Notes: generated by a model not told the origin, from the letters alone. DNA of 64,000 bases from Austropuccinia psidii (GCA_023105745.1 JALGQZ010000004.1:31059816-31123815), one strand, 5' to 3'. Counted from the stretch's first letter, positions 49,742 to 61,390 are shown. A program made the numbers and translations.

Positions 49742-52700
49742 TTGTATAAAGCTATTTCTGATGTAAAAAGTCATCTTTCTGATAAAAACACATCAATTTG
49801 TGACAATCTTAAAACAAATAACTTGAGTCTGAGCCAAATAAATGATACACTTAAATTCTTTGAAAGAGTTTTAAGAACAATCAAAACTTCCAATAATGAT
49901 AATTCCTTTGGCATTAAGATAAATGAACAATCTGCCATTATTAAAGAACTAACAGACAAATATTCTAAATTCAATATTGATGACATAATTGAAACAAGAA
50001 TAAAACAAGCTATTAATACTATCAAAGAAGATAATAAAAAAGTTCTTGATGATATTTCAAAATCATTTGCAGAAGTAAAGACAAATACAGTTTCCTTGAA
50101 AAAGCATTTTGATACCTCAAGAGAGGAAATATCAAAATTGACAATAAAGTTAAATGAAGTTATATCTGATAATACTAAACAAACAGAATTATGGAATGAG
50201 CTTACATATAAAGAGGATGATCATAAAAAGAATGTCATAGACTCTATACAAAGCTTACAACATGAGTTAAGAAATTCACAAAGGTGTAATAACAGTAAAA
50301 TGAATGATATTGAACAACTTCTAAACACTTTACCAAGAATGTCTACACCTTTGAATCAAAATGAAGATGCAAGAATTCCCAATGCACAAGTATTGGATAT
50401 TGAAAATTCACAGTTAAAAAATGAATTTTCTACTTCTTTTCATAACTTAGAACCATCAATGGGCCAAGAACTCTTGAAAGAAGTTCCAAAACTTAAAGAA
50501 TGGCCTCACTTCAGTGGTGAAGGAGAGTATGACCATATGGAATTCATTAGAGGTATTGACATGATCAAAGAGTATTTTGAATTACCAGACAGATTGGTAA
50601 CAGCCAGATTTAACACCTTGTTTACCAAATCAGCTCACAGATGGTACATCAAAAGAAGACACGCACATGGACACCAGGGTTGGACTTGGTGGAAACCCCA
50701 AATCATCAACAAATGGGCAAATGATGCTTGGAGGTTTAAAGTTGAAACAGCCTTTGAATCTGCCAAATTCAATTCTGATAAAGACAAAGATTTACCATGG
50801 TTTTGCCAACAAGAAGACAGATTAACAGCATTATATCCTGACATGTCAGAATTTATGATCCATAGAAAAATTCTGAGACACTGTGGAGGTGACTTAGAGC
50901 ATGCCATCAAAAGCAGGACTACTGAACAATCTTCAGCAGATGATATTATCAATATATTGGAAGAAGTAGCCACCAGAACCAAAATTGGTTCTAGTAGGGT
51001 GAATCTCAAAACAAGGTTTAATATACCTTGGAAAGATTCTGTGGACAAAAACCCCCAAGAAAATTCTAATAATATTAAGTATAAATCTGCAGATACAATC
51101 AGAAAGTGCCATATTTGCCAAAGCACCACCCATTCAGCCAATACATGTCCAAAGAAGGGGAAAATCAATGAAATTGATATTGAAAAGGAACCTGATGTTG
51201 AAAAAGATGACATAATTGAAGACAATTCAGATGACAAGTCATCAATATTTTCTGAATCTTCAAAAGATATAGAAAATATCAATGCCACTCTTGACATCAT
51301 GGAATCTTATTCCCACTTGCCACAATTGAGAAATGGTCAACTTGATTTATCAAAAGTTCAAGATGCACAACTTATGAAAACAAAACCAAACAGGGGAAAA
51401 GGTTATACAGCTGGTAACTCCTGTATAACAGAAGTGGTGATTGACAACAAACCCACCAAACTTTTGCTTGACCCAGGAGCCTTCTTTTCTTGTGTTGGAA
51501 AATCTTTTCTTAAGACTTGTGTACCAAATTTTGAAGACCAATTGTTACCAATTGATGGTATAAAATTCAACAGTGAAAGTAACCCAATGAAAGCATTAGG
51601 AATCTTTCAGACCAATGTCATATTCCCACACATAAATGGGAATTTAAGAATCACATTTGAACTTGTTGTTATGGAAAATTGCTCTAGTACCCATTTTATA
51701 TTGGGAAATGACTATTTAATCATGTATGGGATAGATTTACATAATAGAAAAGACATATACTTTACTATTGGAGACAATAAGCGCCAAACATTTTCCTTTT
51801 TACCATTTAAAAGACAAATTACAGTAAACAAAGTATCACCAGTCAACTTAGAGTTAGAGAAATTCAAGTCTGGACAGTTAAATGAGGCTGAATTTAGCCT
51901 TCATCTGACTGATAAACAAGAAAATGAACTTTCTTCCCTTTTGTATGACCACAGAGGAGCATTTGCTTCAGACAAAGAACCTCTAGGATCAATTATTGGT
52001 CATGAAGTTGATATCATTCTTAACATTGAGAGACCTTATCCACCACTCTTAAGAAGACCTGCATTTCTAGCAAGTCCAAAATCAAGAGAAGCTCTAGAAA
52101 TTCATATCAAAGAACTTCTGGACCTTGTTGTAATAAGAAAGGTAGGCCACAATGAAGAAGTAGAAATAACTACACCAGTCATAGTGGCATGGCATAATGG
52201 AAAATCCAGAATGGTTGGGGACTTTAGAGCTCTGAACACTTACACTGTTCCAGACAGATACCCAATACCCAAAATCCAAATTGCCCTTACTCAAATATCT
52301 CAAGCAGTGTATATAACCACTATGGATGCCCTTAAAGGATTCCATCAAAATGTGGTGACACCAAGAGCAAGAAAATACTTGAGAATTATTGTTCATTGTG
52401 GAGTGTATGAATACTTGAGGATGCCCTTTGGTATCAAAAATGCACCTTCACACTTCCAAAGAATGATTAATGAGATTTTCCCTGAAGAACTCTCAGAGGG
52501 ATGGTTAATCATTTACATTTATGACATTATTGTCTGTTCCAAGACTTGGGAGGAGCACATGTACAGATTTTCCAGAGTTTTGACAAAAATTCAATCAGTA
52601 AACATGAAAATCTTCTTAAAGAAATGTCATTTTGGATTTAAAGAACTTAAAGCACTAGGACATGTTGTATCTGGTTTGTCCCTTGGAATTGACAAAAACA

Positions 52701-52969
52701 AAGTTGCAGCGGTATTGCTAAAACCCATGCCTCAGAAAAAGAAGGAAATTCAGTCATTCTTAGGTTTTGAAGGATATTACAGGCAACACATTAAAGATTT
52801 TGCATCCATAGCAAGACTAATTTATAAACTATGTGACAAAGACACAGTATTTGAAATGACTGTTGAGAGAGTCAAAACTTTTGAGTCTCTAAGAGAAGCC
52901 TTGACCACTTCTCCACTCTTACTGATTCCAGACTTTAAAATACCTTTCAAACTGTATATTGATGAATGA
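49742..52969 (+). pseudogene. gag-protease-RT polyprotein of gypsy element A (1075 codons, ends at a premature TGA)
   Basis: Residues 1-230 are a Lys/Asn/Glu-rich coiled coil. A capsid-like gag domain covers about 235-400 ([18 protein letters not shown], then a Trp-rich stretch). An intact zinc knuckle C-x2-C-x4-H-x4-C lies at 456-469. An acidic linker follows, then a retropepsin-like D-P-G-A at 577 (Pro for the usual Ser or Thr). RT runs from about 755 ([11 protein letters not shown]), with [19 protein letters not shown] and MDALKGFHQ, and its active site reads Y-I-Y-D at 925-928 instead of Y-I-D-D. RNase H begins near residue 1040 and is stopped by TGA at 52967, although the same frame continues in 52970-53323. 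The frame is open upstream to 49550. Chromovirus-type Ty3/gypsy order. Confidence 0.88.
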
Positions 52970-54953
52970 GGGGATGGACTGGGTGCTGCACTTCACCAAG
53001 TTCAGATCATAAATGATAAACCTGTAGAAGGACCCATATGTTTCATATCCAGGCAAATCAAACCAACTGAAGCCAGATATGGAGCAAGTCAAATGGAATT
53101 TCTATGTCTTGTCTGGGCCTTGGAAAAATTAAACTACTTCTTGGAAGGATGTGTTTTTGAGGTGATAACAGATTGTAAAGCTGTCAAATCACTTTTGAAC
53201 ATGAAAACACCCAACAGACATATGCTCAGATGGCAAATAGCCATACAAGAGTACAGAGGAAATATGACTATTGTTCATAAGGATGGGAACATTCATAAGA
53301 ATGCAGATGGACTAAGCAGATGACCATTACCAGATAATATTGATAATCCTGCTTATGTGCCAAAAGAAGCTTCACCACAAATTCCAATAGAAGTAATAAG
53401 TGTTACAGACTTGAACATCACCTTCTTTGAGGAAGTCAGACGTAGTTACACTCAAGATAAGAATTGTAGCATTATATGCCAATTACTTAACAAATACTGT
53501 AAAGACAACTCTCTAATACATGCCTTGGATGAAGTATGGAAACAATTCTATGATGAAGGAAGATTTCACCTACCGGATGGTATAATTTACCACAGAACCA
53601 AGCACACATGTGTCATGACAGTTGTAGACAGGTCATTAAGCAATCTTGTACTGAAAGAATGCCATGATAGCCCCTTTTCAGGACATCTGTCTGAAGACAG
53701 AACAAGAGAGAAAGTAAAAACCTGCATATGGTGGCCAATGTGGCAGAAAGATGTTGCAGAGTATTGCAAAACCTGTGACAGATGCCAAAAGGCAAATAAA
53801 TCCACTGGCAAGAGACTTGGAAATATGATAAAAATCCAAGAACCAAGCAGACCTTGGGAAATTGTCCATATGGATTGGTCAACTGGCCTACCACCAGGAG
53901 GTGACAGAAGCTATAATGCTTGCCTAGTAATTGTGGAAAGATTCAGTAAAACTCCAATCTTTTTACCATGTCACAAAGATGATACAGCCATGGACTAGAG
54001 TAGTGTCATGGACTGGGATATTTACAAATACCATTAGTGATAGGAATCCCAAATTCACTTCAGAACTATGGAAAAATCTTCACCAATTATTTGGCACTAA
54101 ACTGTCTTTCTCTACAGCCTACCACCCACAAACTGATGGCCTGGCTGAAAGGATGATCCAAACCTTGGAGGACATAGTGAGAAGGTTTTGTGCATATGGC
54201 CTTGAATTCAAAGATTGTGATGGACTTACCCATGATTGGTGTACTCTGTTGCCAGCACTGTAATTAGCATATAAAACATCAATCCATGCCAGTACCAATC
54301 AGACTCCTGCTATTCTAGAAAAAGGATGGAACCCCAAGTTACCCCAAGATTCCTTGAGGAAAGATTTAATTGAAATACATCCTACAGCTGCCAGCTTCAA
54401 AGGAATGCTAGACAGAGCCAGAAAGCATGCAGTAAAATGCATGGAATACTCATTTGCATATGCTAAAGATAAATGGGACAAATCTCATGCCACTCCAGAT
54501 TTCAAGATAGGGGATTTAGTACTAGTATCCACCACCAACTTCAATAGCATCAAAGGATGTAAAAAGCTCAAAGACTCCTTTGCAGGAACTTTTGTTATTA
54601 AGGCCCTCCATGCAGAAAATGCTGTTGAAGTAGAGTTATCTGAAGAACTTAGCAATAAGCATCCTACATTTCCAGTGAGCTTGATAAAGCCATATAAATC
54701 TAGTGATGCTTAAAAATTTCCCTTGAGGAATAAGATTCCCCAAGTTATACCTCCTATTGAATCATCTTGTAATAAGAAAATTACCAAAGTTCTTAAAGAA
54801 AGGAAATTAAGAACCAAGAAAGTAAGGGAATACCTTGTTGGGTACAGTGACCCAACTTGTGAAGATGAATGGTTAGAAGAAAAAGATATACCAGAAGCTA
54901 CCAAACTCCTCAGGAGATTCAGACACACTAGAAACACCAATATTACAAAGTAA
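52970..54953 (+). pseudogene. RNase H, integrase and chromodomain part of element A pol, broken
   Basis: Directly after TGA 52967 the frame continues: RNase H ([25 protein letters not shown]) to TGA 53321. Integrase runs from about 53330: zinc finger (ECHDS, GHLSED, CDRCQK), then core DxDxE with HMDWST, TISDRNPKF and GLAERMIQ, all three acidic residues present. TAG at 53996 coincides with a 20-nt deletion that shifts the frame. After the shift, stops follow at 54261 and 54711. The C-terminus has a GPY/F-like region (SFAGTFVIKAL) and a chromodomain-like segment (REYLVGY, EDEWLEEKDIPEA) ending at 54953. Such chromodomains are thought to steer integration by binding histone marks. Confidence 0.85.
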
Positions 54954-54962
54954 TATTCCCTT

Positions 54963-54976
54963 TTAGGGGGAGGGAA
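54963..54976 (+). promoter_or_regulatory. Polypurine tract of element A
   Basis: TTAGGGGGAGGGAA directly before the TGTGAG start of the 3' LTR, the expected plus-strand primer position. Confidence 0.8.
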
Positions 54977-56803
54977 TGTGAGCCTTACAGGTAATTTCAT
55001 ATACCCAAAAGACCACAAATACAAAATTAACATATAAATATAAATAAAATAAATTTATTTATATTATTAAAATAAAAATCAAAATATAAATATAAAATTA
55101 TATTCAAAATAAAAAAAATTTAATTACAATTTAAAAATAAAATTACATTAAATTTTGGAATTATAAAATTACATTTATACTTGAAAAAATTAAGTAAAAA
55201 TGAAATTTTAACAAAATTGTAAAAAAATAAATAAATTTGGAAAAAAGTTAAATAAAAATTATCATAACTTTGTATCCAAATAATGAACATATGAAAATTG
55301 TTTCACCATTGGATTCCTCATAAAAAATCATGTGGGGTCACCTCTGAGTGAAATTCTTGTAACTCAACTCTAAACAAGCTTAAATTACGTTTTTAGTATT
55401 TTCAATACAAAAGTTTAAAATCCTCAAAACTTTAATTTAATTCACACCACATGTTGTGTTAACCATCAATTTCTGTGTTAAAATTGAGGTGTTGTGTTTA
55501 GTTTAGAAGTTATGAGGAATTGAAGTATTTTCTATTGAATTCAATTGAAATGTCAAAATGTGCGTGTGTATTACATAAGTGAACTTTGATTTACATATGA
55601 GGTATCAATTATTACTGTATTGTACTGTACAATTAAATTGAATTACATATGTAAATTATAAGTATAATACATGATGAGGAATTAAAGGAAAAATAAATTG
55701 GAAATATTAAATTTGGGGGGGAAAAGGAACTCCAGCTCTAAGGAGGAGCTAACCCCCAAAATCCTTGCTGACAGGCCTGTGGTGTCAAACTTCATGCAAA
55801 ATTTCATCACTTTTGGCCTGGAATTGAGTTACAGGGTCTGTGGACTCAATTGATGATAAGGTTTTGATACCAACTGGGGTAGGTTTAGCTGTTGCCAAGA
55901 GGGTAAAACTACCCTTAAGAAAAATCAATCATAGTAGAAACAGTTTTAACTGGTTTCTACGCCTCTTACACACATTCTGACGTGTTTTGAAGGCTCTAGA
56001 CCAGGTATTGATATAGTAATGGCTGATTTAAGGGTCTAAAATGGCTAAAAATGGCTTAAACCAGCCCCTTTTTGGTCTAAACCAGGGTTCAATGATGCCA
56101 TAATTGGCTTTTCTGTTGTCAGAATGTTTTTCACGACTGACAAGAGTAAATCTTACTTTTGGAGTAAGAGAATTGATGGCTATAAAAGAATGTCTTCTTT
56201 GTCCCACTTTTCTCTTCATGTTAGAATCTTTTCGTTTTATAATGAGTTTGAACATCGTTTAACCAATCAATAAAAGATTCCAACCACCTTTCTCAAATCA
56301 TTTTAAACCTTTTAACCACGTGAAAAAAATAATATAATCATTGTTTGTAACTTTTATAATCATTTTTACCCCTGAACCACCCCAAAAGTGAATTAAAGCA
56401 TCTTTCATCACTGTAAACTTTGTCACTTTGTTTCCAAATTCACTCTGGTCACTTTTGGGCGTGTTTTCTCTTTAATATTCCTTTTAAAGACTCTGTTCTT
56501 TAATTAATTGCTTGCAGTTCTTTGCTCAATTAATTCCAATTGAAATTGCTCTTGAAGAAATCTCTTTTGTAGCCTTAAATATCTCTTGTAGAGTATTTTG
56601 GGATACATTTTTATTGTTGCTAAAACAATGAATCTTTATAATATTATTGTTTTATACTAATAAAGTTAAAAACAATAAATTTGGCGTGTTTTCTCTCAAA
56701 AATAATCTCTCTTACTATTTTTAATTGATTTTTACCTTATACAAATTTTGAGGACAGGAGAAGTACTTGATTTTTAATCAAAGTTTCATATCCACACCTT
56801 ACA
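54977..56803 (+). mobile_element. 3' LTR of gypsy element A
   Basis: It begins TGTGAGCCTTACAGG and ends CACACCTTACA, 1827 bp, followed by AATTT, which pairs with AATGT before the 5' LTR. The TATA box is at 56181-56187. Its end (CTTACA) is like the solo LTR at 8264, whereas the 5' LTR ends CGTACA, so the 5' copy carries that change. Confidence 0.95.
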
Positions 56804-57604
56804 AATTTGTTTTCTGAGAGAATTATTCTGGTGGTGCTTTTTGTTATCAAAATCATGTGATGTAATTGAGATAATTTATCTGGTTAGAATTTCTTTTTTT
56901 TCAAGTCATGTGACGTCATCCAGCTAATATGGCTGGTGCTGTTTTCTTGAAGGTGGGGAAAGTATTTTTTGTTTCTATTAGTTACATATGTTCTGAGAGA
57001 ATTATGCTGGTGGTACTTTTTCTTATCAAAATCATGTGATGTACTCAAGATAATTTGTCTGGTGCGATTTTCCTTTTGCCAAGAAAGTGGAGAAGATACA
57101 GCTCCTGACAATGGAGCTTTCTTCTAGTCATATGATACATATGAAAAAATTATGCTGGTGTTTCTGTTTCTTATCAAAATCATGTGATGTCTTTGAGATA
57201 ATTTAGCTGGTGAGGCTTTCCTTGGAAGTGGGGAAAGTGGGTAAAATAAAGGTTTTTCTATTGAGTGCACTGCCATTATATTTGAAAAAGGTGGGGAAAT
57301 TGGTATTCTCAATTGTAATTGAATTTCTTCTGGTTGAAACTCTAATCTTCTTGACTATGCCCTAGGACTTCTTTATAGTTTGATTTACCTAGTTCCAGAG
57401 TCCTGAAATTTGATTTCCACCTCCGGAGTTATTCCCTTATTCCTCTTTCCATTTGTGGAGCCATTCCCTAGTTCCTATTTCCATTTGCAGAGCCATTCCC
57501 ACAATTTTATTTTCATTTGCGGAGCCAATCCACAATTTCTATTCATTTATTTTTTTAATTATTTGGTAAGCTTGAGACTGGTATAATTGGTATGGAATAC
57601 CACA
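56804..57604 (-). mobile_element. 3' LTR of element E, proximal part (U3 side)
   Basis: Continues the E LTR after the A insertion. It aligns with about 15605-16674 of the solo copy and ends in GGTATGGAATACCACA, that is TGTGGTATTCC on the minus strand. The E polypurine tract follows at once on its other side. It contains several near-repeats of an AATTATTCTGGTGGTGCTTT / ATCATGTGATG unit and a series of TTTCCATTTG...GAGCCATTCC repeats. Confidence 0.85.
56853..57187 (-). promoter_or_regulatory. TCATGTGA palindrome cluster and a CRE-like box in the E U3
   Basis: TCATGTGA at 56853, 56906, 57032 and 57180, and the variant TCATATGA at 57128. The site at 56906 overlaps a perfect TGACGTCA palindrome (56911-56918), the classical CREB/ATF-type box. 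Each site sits in a repeated local context. In transcription direction they lie upstream of the TATA box at 46703-46710, from which element A now separates them by 10 kb. Confidence 0.5.
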
Positions 57605-57614
57605 TCCCCCCTCC
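57605..57614 (-). promoter_or_regulatory. Polypurine tract of element E
   Basis: On the minus strand AAATGGAGGGGGGA abuts the LTR start TGTGGTATTCC. It fixes the orientation of E and the LTR boundary. Confidence 0.75.
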
Positions 57615-57657
57615 ATTTAATGCTGTCACCAGCATTCCAGTCAAAAGCTTTCCAATG

Positions 57658-60600
57658 TTAATCAGGGTATGTATATTTTTCTCTTTCTTCTTCTTCTAAT
57701 ATTGAATCTTCAACTTCACTTTTTTCACTGCTTTCATTTCCTGATTCTGAATCTAAGTGAACTATCTTCCCCCTTAGGCAAAATCTCTTGATTTTACTTG
57801 CTGCAAATCTTCTTGTTAGTTTAGTACTATCCAATTCTTCAAGTTCATAAGGTCCCTTATTAACTTGACTTATAACTCTAAATTGCCCATTCCAACAGTT
57901 TTTGAAGAGTAATCCCCACTGTGACTCAAGTGTTTTATTATAAACTAACACTAAATCCCCAGGTTGAAGTGGATTTCTCAGTTTGTGTGCCATCTTTTTG
58001 TCCAAGTATTTAGCTGATTTCTTTCTTGAATCTCTCAGTTTATCTGCTTATTTTAGCTTCGTTTCTTCTTTTTCTGAAATCTGTATTTCTCTTGCTTCCA
58101 ATAGCTCTTCTGTTGTTGAGATTTTATTCCATTCTATGGCTAGGTATGTGTTTGTTTCTATGTCAATTGGTAAGACAGCCTGCTGACCAAACTGAAGCTC
58201 AAATGGTGAGTATCCTGTTGTTTGTTTTACCAAAATTATATCTGCAAAGGTTACAATTGGTAAGTATTCTTTCCATTTGGATCCATTTTCACCACACATT
58301 TTTACAAGTGCATCCTTTAATTGCTTATGGCCTCTTTCAACCATTCCTTGTGCTTCTGGGTAGTAAGGTGTAGTTATTATGATTATTGATCCTTCTATTT
58401 TTACTTCTTCTTGTAGTTATTTTCCAAATTCTGCTCCTCCATCTACTGTGAATTCTTTTGGCGCTCCATATCTACTAATCCGTTCTGAATTAAACCATTC
58501 TGAGACTGATTTTGCTGTTAGCCGAGTTAATGCAACAGTTTCTGGCTATCCTGAAAAGTCATCTCTTGCTACCACCAAATATTTCCATCTTCCTGCCTTA
58601 ATATGGACTGCAACCATGCTGACTCTTTCAAATAAAGTGGATTTTTCAGATATTTTCCCTTCTTCTTTTAGCTGCAAATGACTCCTTTTCTGAAATTCTT
58701 GACATGATTTAACCAATTTCTTGACTATCTTTTTCATTCCTTCCCACCAATATCTTTTCTTTATTCTTCTATATGTTTCATTTTCCCCTTGATGACCCAA
58801 TTCTTTGTGCATTTTCTTTAGAATCTGTTTTTGAGCTTTATCATTAAACACAACTATTTGGGGATTCTGTTGATTTCTCCTTTTTAGCTGCCCTCCTTCT
58901 ATATAGAAATTTACTGATCTTATTTTAATTCTCTTGAATTATTCTTCCCCAATACTTTGTGGCTTTTTCAAACTATTCAAATAGTCCTGCATATGTTTTC
59001 CAAATCCTTCCTGTTTTATTGGAATTTCAATATTGTTTGTTTTATTTCTTGATAGTTTTCCTACTTTGCTTGTATTTACTTCTTTTAGACCAAAGCCTGG
59101 ATGTGGTTTGACCCATTCTTCTTCTTCATCAAAATCATCCCTTTCACTTTCATCTTCATTTACCCCTTTTGGTCTTCTTGATAATCCATCTGGCATAGTA
59201 AATGTCTTCCCCAGTTTGTGTACCAGATCAAAAGAAAAAAGTTGAATAAATGCTACCCATCTTGTCATTGGTGCATTTGGTAAACATGGTGTGTTGATCA
59301 TTTCTATTAAAGCTTTAGCATCTACTTGAAGCTCAAAGTGTTGCCCCCATAATATTGTTTGAAGCTTTTTGAGTATTCTTGCAACACCACACAATTATAA
59401 CTTAGGCTGAGAGTATTTAGATTCTAGTTGGGAAAAGGTTACTGATTCATATAGTACTGGTCTATCCTGTCCATTCTCATCCTCTTGCATAAGAACTGCA
59501 CCATCTGCAATATAACTTCAATAAATTTCTAATTTTATCTTCCCATACCCTTTTTCATAGTTCAATGTCTTCAAGGTAATTTCTTCTCCTACTATCTTCC
59601 TGAGTTTTATAAAAGCTTCCTCACATTTTTTATCCCAATTCCAAAATACATCCTCCCTTTTCAATCTTCTCAATGGTGCTGCAACTTGTGAAAAGTCTTT
59701 GATAAATATTCTGAAATATGCACATAGTCCTAAAAATTCTCTAACTTCCTTCTTTTTTGTTGGTCTAGGCCAATTTTGTATCTTGTTTATTTGCTATTTT
59801 GAAATCTTTCTTCCACTCTAAGATACAACATGCCCTAAAATATCCAGTGCTGGAACACAGCATGAAAATCTTGATCCTAAAATGATGAGTCCTGCCTCTT
59901 CTACCCTGAAAAGTATTCTTTCTAATGTTACTGCATATTCCCAAAAAAATATTCTTATGAGTGGATTCTCCTTCAATGTTTCATGCTGATATGTTGATCT
60001 GGGTCCTTTAATCCCTCCATCATCTATAAATATTCCAAGGTGCTCTGGTATTTCCTCCTGAATTATCCAAGTCATTTGTGCTTGATAAACTGCCACAGAG
60101 TCTGTTGCACCTTGAGGTAGTCTAGTAAGCTGAAGTCTTCCAAGTGGTGTTTCAAAGGTTGTAAGGGGTCTTGTATTAATAGCCAACTCTCTTTCATCAT
60201 ATCCTCCCATAATATCTCCTAATCTATAACATGCTCTTCCTGAAAACGATCCCACAAACTCATCAACATTTGGTGGTAATCCTTCATCTTTGATTGTGAC
60301 TTTATTGAGGTCTTGAAGATCATGAGCTATTATAGGTTTTCCATTTGGTTTTTCCACACAAAATACTGGGCTGTTATAGCTTGATGTTGATTGTTCATAG
60401 AGTCCTGTATGTATTCTTTCTCTGACTAGATCAATAAATTGAGGTAAAATTGATTTTGGTATTGGTATTGGTTTCTTTTGCCATGGTTCATGTGATATAG
60501 CTGGTATTTTATATGGTTTTCCATAAGAATGCTTAAGTATGCCTCTTTCTTCTTCACAAAATGCTATAGCCTTTTCCCTCAGTAATATAACATTTTTCAA

Positions 60601-60846
60601 TAAATTTGTTTCTTCTTCTGATAACCATCCAGATGGTCCAAAATTTATCATTGAAATTCTTTCTTCTGTAACTTTTTAAGTTTCAATAAGTAGAGGTGGG
60701 TTAGATGATAAAGGTGTTTCATATGGATCTCTTGATAATTCAGGTCTTTCCAAAGGTGGATTAAGATCTTGAGGCATAGCTTCATTGACTGGTCTGACCT
60801 TTTTGAGTACTGATTTATATTTTGCTGCATTGGATTGAGCTTCCAT
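57658..60846 (-). pseudogene. pol polyprotein of antisense gypsy element E, one frame with nonsense codons
   Basis: All pieces share one minus-strand frame of about 1060 codons from an ATG at 60844-60846 (MEAQSNAAKYK). RT (60651-59818): SPVFCVEKPNGK, HDLQDLNKVTIKD, active site FIDD intact and LDILGHVVS. RNase H: a YIADGAVL-like strand with DENGQDRPVLY, then FELQVDAKALIEM and MPDGLSRRP. Integrase zinc finger HKELGHQGENETY with C-x2-F in place of C-x2-C. Integrase core: VARDDFSG, TVDGGAEFG and EAQGMVERG, so the DDE triad is present. C-terminal domain PLQPGDLVLVYNK, then an acidic tail. Stops include 60676, 59818, 58936 and the codon after DFSG, plus several more around 59400-59810 and 58470. 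No gag or 5' LTR was found to the right, so E is incomplete in this window. Confidence 0.85.
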
Positions 60847-60925
60847 TGTTCTTCTTTTTTTTTGGTGAAAATGAAACAGTCTCTTCAGTATCTTCTTTTA
60901 CTTTTTCTCATAATTAAATTTGAGC

Positions 60926-61390
60926 TGTAGTTTTAAGTCGTACAAGGACTTTACCTCTAGGTGGATAAAACCCAGTATATTAGGTATACCACATCCTGCA
61001 GTTTAGAGTTGTACAAGGAAATTTGAAAACCCTTGTCCAGAATTACACAAGGGAGCAGCTTACTATCTTACTGAGGACAAAGCAGATCAATGTTGAGGGT
61101 TTTATTTTGATTAAATATTCTTCATTATTTGAACGTTGAAGTCTTCATTATTCTGTTGTTCACTTTTGTTACTTCTATTGACATCTTCACTCTTTTTTTT
61201 ATTTTTCATTCTTCCTTGAGTTTACTTGCACATTCAGCCCTCTGGTGTGCTACCCCTGTAGTTTAAAGTCATACAGTGACTAATTTTAGCCTTCAGGTTC
61301 CTACCCTGTAGTTTAAAGTCATACAAAAACTAATTTTAGCCTTCAGGTTGCTACCCTGTAGTTTAAAGTCATACAAGGACTAATTTTTTT
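60926..61390 (+). repeat. 50-bp minisatellite, three good and two degenerate units
   Basis: Units with the core TGTAGTTTAAAGTCATACAA start at 61257, 61307 and 61357, exactly 50 bp apart, and share CTAATTTTAGCCTTCAGGTT. Diverged cores lie at 60926 (TGTAGTTTTAAGTCGTAC) and 60997 (TGCAGTTTAGAGTTGTAC), each followed by AAGGA. It lies where the gag or leader of element E would be expected. Confidence 0.75.

Noticed and set aside
50635..51300. 221-codon minus-strand open frame
   Set aside because: It lies opposite the gag part of element A, whose domains are clear on the + strand. It is a shadow frame.
61254..61385. CRISPR-like array
   Set aside because: The 50-bp units repeat over their whole length with no unique spacers, and the window is eukaryotic.
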